Origin: Dethiosulfatibacter sp. | GTDB taxonomy: Bacteria; Bacillota_A; Clostridia; Tissierellales; Dethiosulfatibacteraceae | Reading direction: 5' to 3' | DNA: 11,179 nucleotides | Assembly (NCBI GenBank): GCA_019084435.1 | Contig: JAHRFV010000162.1 | Location: forward strand, 1 to 11,179 | Shown: piece by piece, positions 1 to 4,995 of the stretch | How the letters are laid out: each line of letters starts with the position of its first letter | Numbering within the stretch: the first letter of the stretch is position 1 | Notes under the pieces: generated by a model | What the model was told of the DNA's origin: nothing | What the model saw: the letters and a program-made list of their open reading frames with translations, nothing else | The model's database searches: none | Program-made: the position numbers and the translations under genes

Positions 1-78
1 TCAAAGACCAGTATTCCAGGAGGTGTTGCTTCTATTCAAAAGAGCTGTGAGTGAATAAATATATTGATCAGTTGTTCG

Positions 79-346
79 ATGAACCCAGAAACTCTACTTT
101 ATTTTGGAAGGTTTTTTGGACAACTATCTTGACAATTACCGATTACATCATGGATATTCTTCTATATCAGATGACTATTATTCAAGAGGCTATAATTTAA
201 TTGATGGGCATCATAGATTAGCTAAAGCAAATCAAAATGGACGAGAGCAACTTAAAGCATATGTTATTCCTATGGAGCGCCATATTGATTTTATGTATGA
301 GGGATTTGATGCCTACGTTGAATATTGGAATTCAAAATTAAAGTAG
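79..346 (+). pseudogene. ParB/Srx-fold protein fragment, probably frameshifted
   Basis: The readable part from a TTG at 104 is 80 residues. It contains IDGHHRLAKA near residues 33-42, followed by a G-x-x-x-L-x-A-Y-V-I strand, the signature of ParB/sulfiredoxin-like N-terminal domains (nucleotide or DNA binding, sometimes nuclease). The C-terminal MYEGFDAYVEYWN looks like a natural end. The start is poor: TTG 104 has no Shine-Dalgarno. A second frame opens at ATG 79 (MNPETLLYF...) and stops at about 132. Removing one T from the T6 run at 112-117 would join the two into one plausible N-terminus, so I read this as a frameshifted, possibly also 5'-truncated gene. Bases 1-78 hold only short open stretches that I cannot assign. 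A genuine short TTG-started protein is the alternative. The family call is moderate, the broken state likely. Confidence 0.5.
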
Positions 347-380
347 AACTGTCCGATTGAAAGGACTGTTCTCTTTTTTT
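346..380 (+). terminator. intrinsic terminator after the ParB-like fragment
   Basis: A 9-bp stem (346-354 with 363-371, one T-T mismatch) with an 8-nt loop is followed by TCT7. It overlaps the stop codon of the ParB-like fragment and insulates it from the SOS promoter that starts a few bases downstream. Confidence 0.75.
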
Positions 381-383
381 ACA

Positions 384-413
384 TTGACACCGAACGTATG
401 TTCGTTATAAAAT
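384..413 (+). promoter_or_regulatory. SOS-controlled sigma-70/SigA promoter
   Basis: A consensus -35 TTGACA lies at 384-389. The -10 is TATAAA at 406-411 (16-bp spacer) or TAAAAT at 408-413 (18-bp spacer). The whole spacer is occupied by a LexA box, so bound repressor would block polymerase directly. The first gene downstream is the phage-type regulator at 502, about 80 nt after the likely start of transcription. Confidence 0.8.
391..404. promoter_or_regulatory. LexA (DinR) operator, SOS box
   Basis: CGAACGTATGTTCG has perfect 5-bp palindromic arms and the GAAC-N4-GTTC core that defines LexA sites in Bacillus and Clostridia. Its position between -35 and -10 is the usual repressing geometry. 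It predicts that the downstream regulator is silent until DNA damage triggers LexA self-cleavage. Confidence 0.88.
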
Positions 414-501
414 ATAGATAAGCCCTTTCCCTGGCCCTAAAATCTATGATTAGAAAGTTGGAAGTGTATGAATTAAATATGAGAGTGTGAAGGTGATGAT
501 A

Positions 502-1047
502 TTGGAAAAAGCGAAGGAAAAAGATGAAAAGAAGAAATCTATTGAAGACTTAAGTAAGATTTATAATTTTGAAGCACTGTATAGTGACAAAATTTATCAT
601 AATACCAGGTTGCTGTTGAGGTTGTACTCGAAAGTGATGTGGCGCATGAGTAATTCAATCATGGAAATGGAAGCGGAGTGCTATTTATCCAGTGGTAGTA
701 GGCTTTTTGATGTTGTTGATACGCTGATTGATGTTGATCCAAGAGTGGATAAAGCGAGAATAGAAAACCGATTACAGAGTATTGAAGACAGTAAAAGTAT
801 TCTTGAGTTGATTGATAGATCGCTAATTCTTTTGAAGAATTACCCAATTGACGGAGAAAAATATTATGAGATTTTGAATAAATCTTATTTGGTGTTCGTG
901 AAATATAGTGAAAGCGAAATCCTTGAAAGTATGAATATTTCAAGGTCCACATTCTTTCGGGACAAGAAAAAGGCGATTACCCTTCTAGGAGTTATCTTAT
1001 GGGGATTTGTGATTCCCGATATAAAAAAAACACAAGAAAAACAATGA
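502..1047 (+). CDS. phage-type transcription regulator, sigma region 4-like HTH (ArpU/RinA-like)
   Basis: This protein of about 181 residues probably activates transcription in the cytoplasm. The N-terminus is very charged (EKAKEKDEKKK) and the middle is predicted to be helical. Near residues 135-165 there is a helix-turn-helix (EILESMNISRSTFFRDKKKA) followed by ITLLGVILWG. That ending, after a sigma region 4-like HTH, resembles phage late regulators of the ArpU/RinA group and other phage sigma-like factors; this is recognition by eye, not a database match. I prefer the TTG at 502 because AAGGTGA sits 5-6 nt before it. GTG 487 and ATG 496 are in frame but have poor or overlapping ribosome sites. 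The gene is preceded by a LexA-repressed promoter. Its stop codon lies inside the first unit of an 11-bp repeat array upstream of another promoter, its most obvious candidate target. Function is moderately sure, the target is inferred. Confidence 0.72.
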   Translation: MEKAKEKDEKKKSIEDLSKIYNFEALYSDKIYHNTRLLLRLYSKVMWRMSNSIMEMEAECYLSSGSRLFDVVDTLIDVDPRVDKARIENRLQSIEDSKSILELIDRSLILLKNYPIDGEKYYEILNKSYLVFVKYSESEILESMNISRSTFFRDKKKAITLLGVILWGFVIPDIKKTQEKQ

Positions 1048-1138
1048 GACTTATTTGAGACTAAGTTGATACCTGGGTGATACATAGAAGAGACTCGATT
1101 AGGACAAAAGAGGAACTTCTATGGTACTGACACGGTAT
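1045..1138 (+). repeat. 11-bp phased TGRKAC repeat array (activator-type iterons)
   Basis: Hexamers start every 11 bp at 1045, 1056, 1067, 1078, 1089, 1100, 1111, 1122 and, weaker, 1133. They read TGAGAC, TGAGAC, TGATAC, TGATAC, AGAGAC, TAGGAC, AGGAAC, TGGTAC and CGGTAT. Position 5 is A in all nine, position 6 is C in eight, position 2 is G in eight, and the 5-bp spacers are unrelated. The period is about one DNA turn, so all units face one side of the helix. The array ends on the -35 of the promoter at 1127. This is the expected layout of a cooperative activator site; the SOS-controlled regulator just upstream is the natural candidate ligand, which is inference. Confidence 0.8.
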
Positions 1139-1155
1139 TTAGAGGCTGATATAAT
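1127..1155 (+). promoter_or_regulatory. promoter downstream of the phased array (late-type promoter)
   Basis: A -35 CTGACA (1127-1132, 5 of 6) and a perfect -10 TATAAT (1150-1155) are separated by exactly 17 bp. Array unit 8 overlaps the first base of the -35, and a weak unit 9 lies just inside the spacer. Transcription would begin near 1162 and meet the hairpin at 1182 almost at once. A second TATAAT at 1170-1175 has no good -35. Confidence 0.7.
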
Positions 1156-1181
1156 AACTATACTGGGAATATAATGATTAC

Positions 1182-1225
1182 AAGCCCTTGAAGATGAACG
1201 AATGTCATCTTCAGGGGCTTTCTTT
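1182..1225 (+). terminator. promoter-proximal hairpin, terminator or attenuator
   Basis: A 16-bp stem with one G-U pair (1182-1197 with 1205-1220) has a 7-nt loop and is followed by TCTTT. The stem is very strong but the U-tract is short, so termination may be partial. It begins only about 20 nt after the predicted start of transcription, so the promoter would yield an RNA of about 60 nt unless polymerase reads through. Confidence 0.6.
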
Positions 1226-1293
1226 ATGCCCAGAAGTATGGTGATAAAATTTAATACTGACTCCGATCACTTTGGTATTGGAGGCATTTTAGT

Positions 1294-1324
1294 GAGCTGC
1301 ACGTTGTTATGTGCGGCTTTTTTA
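1294..1324 (+). terminator. second intrinsic terminator in the leader
   Basis: An 8-bp GC-rich stem (AGCTGCAC at 1295-1302 with GTGCGGCT at 1311-1318, one G-U pair, 8-nt loop) runs directly into T6. It is a better canonical terminator than the hairpin at 1182. It lies between the 1127 promoter and the small ORF at 1352. Confidence 0.78.
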
Positions 1325-1351
1325 TTGCCTACAATCAAGGAGGTGTTTGGA

Positions 1352-1390
1352 ATGAGTACTAAATATATGAAGCTTATTCGTGGTCCATAA
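1352..1390 (+). CDS. 12-residue leader peptide or truncated gene start
   Basis: The ORF reads MSTKYMKLIRGP and then stops. It has one of the best ribosome binding sites in the window: AAGGAGGTG at 1337-1345, 6 nt before the ATG. Such a site on a 12-codon ORF suggests either a regulatory leader peptide or the surviving 5' end of a longer gene cut by the incoming element, whose left side begins about here. Its place after a late-type promoter and terminator fits the first structural gene of a phage or tailocin operon, but there is too little sequence to assign a family. The same frame is open back to 1202, but only through both terminator hairpins and without a ribosome site, so I do not extend it. 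Confidence 0.4.
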   Translation: MSTKYMKLIRGP

Positions 1391-1395
1391 CTTTT

Positions 1396-1430
1396 TATTT
1401 TGTAAAGAACAATCCATTAATTACAAAATA
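1396..1430. repeat. perfect 10-bp inverted repeat before the sigma-like gene
   Basis: TATTTTGTAA (1396-1405) and TTACAAAATA (1421-1430) are perfect inverted copies 15 bp apart. The right arm ends on the first base of the AGGAGGT ribosome site of the next gene. It could be an operator, an RNA hairpin that affects access to that site, or part of a recombinase attachment site at the left end of the element. The sequence does not decide between these. Confidence 0.55.
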
Positions 1431-1443
1431 GGAGGTATGGAAA

Positions 1444-1881
1444 ATGAATGAAAAAGAAGAACGAGAAAAAGCTACAAAAAGATATTATATTCCAGTAGAT
1501 GGCAAATACTACGAAACGACAAAGGAAGTCTATGAAGTTTATTACCAGATGGACCGAAGGGAGCGGTATTTAGAAGAGCGAGACTTAAAAAAGGGCGTTG
1601 TTAATTTCTGCGATATGGGAGATAGCTACTGCTCAGCAGAAGAGATTCTTTCAGATAAGGATACGGATATTGAAACAGAAGTTATGAATAAGATACTCAT
1701 GGAAACAGTTCTTGAAGCAATTTCAATTCTTGATGAAGAAGAGAAATGGCTCATTCAAGAGCTGTTTTTTTATGGGAAAAGTCAACGTCAACTAGCAAAG
1801 GAATGCGATATTCCACTTATGACATTGAATTGTCGAAAGCAAAAAATCATAGAGAAGATAAAAAAATATCTAAAAATTTAA
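1444..1881 (+). CDS. sigma-70 family-like regulator of a mobile element
   Basis: This 145-residue protein starts at ATG 1444 with AGGAGG 8 nt upstream. The N-terminus (YYIPVDGKYYETTKEVY, then a YYQMDRRERYLEERD stretch) is typical of short sigma-like proteins encoded on Firmicute integrative elements. An acidic linker separates it from a C-terminal sigma region 4-type helix-turn-helix at about residues 95-142, with SQRQLAKECDIPLMTLNCRKQ forming the HTH. It lacks sigma region 2, so it probably binds DNA or polymerase as an accessory regulator and not as a complete sigma factor. It is monocistronic, followed by its own terminator, and sits at the left of the element as such genes often do. The family is fairly sure, the regulon unknown. 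Confidence 0.8.
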   Translation: MNEKEEREKATKRYYIPVDGKYYETTKEVYEVYYQMDRRERYLEERDLKKGVVNFCDMGDSYCSAEEILSDKDTDIETEVMNKILMETVLEAISILDEEEKWLIQELFFYGKSQRQLAKECDIPLMTLNCRKQKIIEKIKKYLKI

Positions 1882-1895
1882 AAGTTTTTTCGTAC

Positions 1896-1937
1896 ACCCC
1901 CCCTCATTTTTCGGCTTAAGAGTGAAGGGGGTTTTTA
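1896..1937 (+). terminator. terminator after the sigma-like gene
   Basis: A run of seven C (1897-1903) faces AGGGGGT (1926-1932), giving ACCCCC/GGGGGT pairing extended by TCA/TGA around a small internal loop. T5 follows at 1932-1936. It isolates the sigma-like gene from the structured region downstream. Confidence 0.7.
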
Positions 1938-1989
1938 TATCCCTATGAACCTTGAAAAATAGTAAAGCTAAGTTTACTCATATTCAATA

Positions 1990-2255
1990 TTTTAGGTACG
2001 TTACCTTGTGACCGAAAGGAAAGCGACATAAGAGGATGCGCCATGACTGAGATATCAGAGCGACAACATCCGGCTTTAAATTATCTAGTGGTTAAGATAA
2101 TTCGCCATGATCCACAAGGGGAAATTTGAACGATACTTCTGCCAAGTCCTAAGTATCCTATGGATGGCAGCCTGACAGATGATCAGGAGAATACAGCCTT
2201 TGCCTGGAAGCCAATGGCATGGGTTGCTTCTATGAGGTCAATGACTATTGACCGC
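1990..2255 (+). ncRNA. candidate structured noncoding RNA of the element
   Basis: This stretch has no gene with a good start, yet it is packed with consecutive helices. A stacked stem-loop pairs GGATG 2034-2038 with CATCC 2067-2071, CGC/GCG, and CTGA/TCAG closed by a GATA tetraloop. Next GGC 2072-2074 pairs with GCC 2104-2106, enclosing the perfect 8-bp AATTATCT/AGATAATT. GATACTT 2132-2138 pairs with AAGTATC 2151-2157, while CTGCCA 2139-2144 pairs with TGGCAG 2165-2170, interleaved as in a pseudoknot. Then CCTGA/TCAGG (2171-2187), GGAAGC/GCTTCT (2206-2231) and GGTCAAT/ATTGACC (2236-2253). Smaller hairpins occur from 1995. I do not recognise a named RNA class. It could act in trans, as a leader for the helicase, or as a single-strand DNA structure such as an oriT or replication origin. 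Strand is assumed from neighbours. Confidence 0.55.
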
Positions 2256-2289
2256 CTAAAGTATTTATTAACTATATTTTAAAGAATCG

Positions 2290-2350
2290 CTTAACAGTAC
2301 AAACGTACAACGAAGTTGTTTCGACTTGGTTCTAGGTTTGTGCTGTTAAG
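2290..2350 (+). promoter_or_regulatory. long inverted repeat in the helicase leader
   Basis: CTTAACAGTACAAAC (2290-2304) pairs with GTTTGTGCTGTTAAG (2336-2350), a 15-bp stem with one G-U pair. Its 31-nt loop holds a second small hairpin (ACAAC 2307-2311 with GTTGT 2315-2319). It ends 16 nt before the helicase ribosome site and lacks a U-tract, so it is not a normal terminator. It may control helicase expression or be a DNA structure used in transfer or replication. The rest of 2256-2289 shows nothing recognisable. Confidence 0.55.
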
Positions 2351-2378
2351 TGAAACAAACTTAACTAAAGGAGAAATG

Positions 2379-4634
2379 ATGGATAATATACAAGCAAATT
2401 TAAATACAAAAGAAATTCTAAATAAAGTAATCGGTGAAAAGTGGATAGCGGAAAGTTCAAAAGGAGTATTCATTGTAAAAGACTGCATCTTAGTCCAGAG
2501 TTTTACCGGAAAGAATTACACCTATCGTGTTGTCAATTATGTTACAGGTGAGCAAAAGTATTTGTTTCACATACGACGGGAATTGACAAAGCAAGATTAC
2601 GGCGGTGTTATTGATAAAATCAAAGCCTTATCTTTTTATGATATGAAGCAAGCGGCAGATGGCTCTGAAATGATTGATGTTATTTTCAAAGATATCTTTC
2701 CTAAGTATGGATTTATTGTACGAGAAGAGCAGGTCCAGTTATCAAAGCATATATATGAAAACATGAAAGAAAGGAAGATATCCTTAAGTGATGTTGCAGT
2801 CGGTCTTGGTAAAACCCACGCTTATCTAATTGCAGCGATTGTGTATAGTGTTTTTTCGAAAAAGGGTCCTTTCTATAAGCAAATGCCAATTGTGATAACC
2901 ACATCAAGTATTGAACTACAACGCTCAATCATAAAAGAGTACATACCGGAGATTTCTAAAATGCTGATAGAAAATGGCATTATCTCATCACGAATCACCT
3001 GTGTACTAAGAAAGGGTAAAGAAAACTATGTTTGCGAAAATCGGTTAATGGATTATTTTCATTCACTTGACCCCAAGCGTAAACGCTCTAGTGAATATAA
3101 AGGTCTACAAGAATTAATTCAAAATAGAAATATTGATCTTGCTGATGCTGAAGATATCAGCGGTTATGATAAACGAAAAATCAATGTTAAAAGTAGCCAG
3201 TGTATGAAGTGCAGCAAGTTTAAGACATGTACTTTTCAGCAGTTTATGAAACAGGCGAGGAAAAGCACCTATCATTTTCAAATATGTAACCATAACTATT
3301 ATCTGGCAGACATATTAAAAAGAAAAGATGGACGGAGATCATTATTGCCGGATTATCAAACGGTCATTATTGATGAAGCACATAAATTGATGGATGCTGC
3401 AAATCAGATGTACGGAACAATCGTCAATGAACATGAGGTTTATCACTTAATGAAGAAGATATCGCCTACGCATTCGAAGAAGAAGAGCCAAAAAGAATTA
3501 AAGAATTTAACTAGTGAGGTGATGGCGCTCAACCAAATGTTCTTTGATGTGTTGACAGAACAAATCCCTGCAAAGGCATTTTCTGATGATACAGAAAAAT
3601 TCCCAACAACAATCACTTCAAGAGCCATGACACTTTTAAAGAAAATGGTATTTACCATTTATGAAATCAGTAAGAAGATGAGTTATACGGAAAGGCAATT
3701 TCTTAATGACCTTAAGACTGTGATGGATGGGTTGAGGGTATTTCTATTAGAAACAAATATCTATTGGATGGAAAATCCTAAAGCCAAAGGTCAACGAATG
3801 CTGGCATCTATTCCTAAAGTCGTCAGCAATGAATTAGAAAAAGATCTTTGGGCGGTTAAGAGGTCCATGATTTTAACATCAGGAACTTTAGCAGTGGATG
3901 GAGATTTCAGCTATATCAAGCATCAACTTGGCATGAATACTATTAGTCCTTGGAAGATACAAGAACTTACTAAAACATCACCATTTCACTTTAAAGAAAA
4001 TTGTATGATTTATATTCCAAAGAAGATGCCTTTTCCAAATGTGGATGATGCAGCTTACATTCATGAAGTTGGACAAGAGGTATCAAGGCTAATTGATGCT
4101 TCCAATGGTCATGCTTTGGTATTATTCACATCATATAAACCACTACGCCTTATGCTTCAGCATATCAAAGAAGCGCACCCAAATCGACAGCTGATAGCAA
4201 TGAATCGTGGGAGAAATACAGCCATCGATGAATTCAAGAAAAGTCAAAATGCTGTTCTATTTGCAACCGGAAGCATGTGGGAAGGCGTTAACATACCAGG
4301 AGATATTTTATCCCATCTAATTATAGTGAAGTTACCGTTTCCAATACCAGATCCAATCAGTGATTATGAAAAATCATTATATACGGATATGAATGAATAC
4401 CTTAAATCGGTTTTGATACCGAAAATGCTAATAAAATTACGACAAGGAGTCGGAAGACTGATAAGAAGTGAAATCGATACTGGGGTTATTTCCATATTAG
4501 ATGTCAGAGCTAGCGATAATGGTCGATATCATCAAGATGTCTTACATGCGCTACCTGAATGCAGAAGAGCAGAGAGCATTGAAGATATTCGAAGCTTTTT
4601 AAGAGAGAAAAAAGAAAACTCATATTTTGAATAG
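2379..4634 (+). CDS. DinG/XPD (Rad3)-family iron-sulfur DNA helicase
   Basis: This 751-residue ATP-dependent helicase, presumably 5'-3' like its family, is expected to unwind branched or damaged DNA in the cytoplasm. A Walker A variant, VGLGKT, is at about 141-146, and DEAH at 332-335. Four cysteines at 219, 275, 278 and 284 are placed like the XPD/DinG 4Fe-4S cluster ligands. In the C-terminal RecA-like half are a SMWEGVNIPG motif and motif VI QGVGRLIRS at 689-697. About 120 residues precede Walker A without a visible exonuclease motif, so it is not the nuclease-fused DinG form. ATG 2379 has AAAGGAG 5 nt upstream; the frame is open to 2316, but that part lies inside the leader hairpin. It is followed after 20 nt by a small SHOCT-like gene, probably in one transcript. 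I infer a role in element replication or transfer. No gene symbol is given because it is not the chromosomal dinG. Confidence 0.88.
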   Translation: MDNIQANLNTKEILNKVIGEKWIAESSKGVFIVKDCILVQSFTGKNYTYRVVNYVTGEQKYLFHIRRELTKQDYGGVIDKIKALSFYDMKQAADGSEMIDVIFKDIFPKYGFIVREEQVQLSKHIYENMKERKISLSDVAVGLGKTHAYLIAAIVYSVFSKKGPFYKQMPIVITTSSIELQRSIIKEYIPEISKMLIENGIISSRITCVLRKGKENYVCENRLMDYFHSLDPKRKRSSEYKGLQELIQNRNIDLADAEDISGYDKRKINVKSSQCMKCSKFKTCTFQQFMKQARKSTYHFQICNHNYYLADILKRKDGRRSLLPDYQTVIIDEAHKLMDAANQMYGTIVNEHEVYHLMKKISPTHSKKKSQKELKNLTSEVMALNQMFFDVLTEQIPAKAFSDDTEKFPTTITSRAMTLLKKMVFTIYEISKKMSYTERQFLNDLKTVMDGLRVFLLETNIYWMENPKAKGQRMLASIPKVVSNELEKDLWAVKRSMILTSGTLAVDGDFSYIKHQLGMNTISPWKIQELTKTSPFHFKENCMIYIPKKMPFPNVDDAAYIHEVGQEVSRLIDASNGHALVLFTSYKPLRLMLQHIKEAHPNRQLIAMNRGRNTAIDEFKKSQNAVLFATGSMWEGVNIPGDILSHLIIVKLPFPIPDPISDYEKSLYTDMNEYLKSVLIPKMLIKLRQGVGRLIRSEIDTGVISILDVRASDNGRYHQDVLHALPECRRAESIEDIRSFLREKKENSYFE

Positions 4635-4654
4635 AATAAACTGGAGGAAAGACA

Positions 4655-4798
4655 ATGGAAGATAGATTAAAATTTAGTGAACAAGTGGCAATGTTGAATC
4701 ACTTAAGAAATAAAAGGTTAATTTCACCAATTGAGTATGGTAAGATCAAGTTATTTATTAAGAAGAAATATAAAATCGGTATTTATGCAATGGAGTAA
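4655..4798 (+). CDS. SHOCT-like small protein (47 residues)
   Basis: ATG 4655 has GGAGG 7 nt upstream and lies 20 nt after the helicase stop, so it is probably cotranscribed. The sequence has an N-terminal helix (EQVAMLNHLRNKRL), then ISPIEYGKIKLFIKKKYKIG. This is the short-helix, turn (I-S/T-x-x-E-Y), long-helix pattern of SHOCT and similar oligomerisation mini-domains, which often stand next to recombinases and helicases in Firmicute mobile elements. It is basic, with no signal peptide or membrane segment. The gene is convincing from its ribosome site and codon structure; the exact function is unknown. Confidence 0.72.
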   Translation: MEDRLKFSEQVAMLNHLRNKRLISPIEYGKIKLFIKKKYKIGIYAME

Positions 4799-4858
4799 AA
4801 TTCTATTTACAAAAAAACTTAGATGATTGCCGAAATAAGTAAATATGTAAAATGATTT

Positions 4859-4897
4859 GCCTTCTCAAAGTAAGTCTAATGTTGAGAAGGCTTTTTT
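4859..4897 (+). terminator. intrinsic terminator closing the helicase operon
   Basis: A perfect 10-bp stem, GCCTTCTCAA (4859-4868) with TTGAGAAGGC (4882-4891), has a 13-nt loop and is followed by T6. It ends the helicase and SHOCT-like transcript before the recombinase gene. I see no convincing promoter between it and the recombinase. Confidence 0.9.
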
Positions 4898-4995
4898 GTT
4901 GTATCAAAAAAAATAAACGAAACATGGTCTAAAATTTTGAGAAATGATAAACTCGCACCACAACAAGGATAAATTAGAACTAAGGAGGTCTTTCA

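Noticed and set aside
1202..1390. 62-residue ORF in the same frame as the 12-codon ORF, with a hydrophobic stretch
   Set aside because: It starts inside one terminator hairpin, runs through another and has no ribosome site. The internal ATG at 1352 has an excellent one.
1389..1397. AACTTTTTA shared with 6912-6920 as a possible attachment core
   Set aside because: A 9-base AT-rich match between two short AT-rich flanks is expected by chance, and no extended similarity surrounds it.
2045..2060. CTGAGA resembling the TPP riboswitch core
   Set aside because: It is part of a simple GATA-capped stem. The other conserved TPP elements and a thiamine gene are absent.
2043..2282. Frame MTEISERQHPALNYL... 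with a TGA at 2127 and open continuation to 2282, ending ...MAWVASMRSMTIDR
   Set aside because: The stop splits it, the ribosome site is weak, and its bases are fully used by nested helices. I prefer structured RNA, although a decayed transposon protein is not excluded without homologues.
2316..2378. N-terminal extension of the helicase from a TTG at 2316
   Set aside because: The TTG lies in the leader hairpin without a ribosome site. AAAGGAG is correctly placed for ATG 2379.
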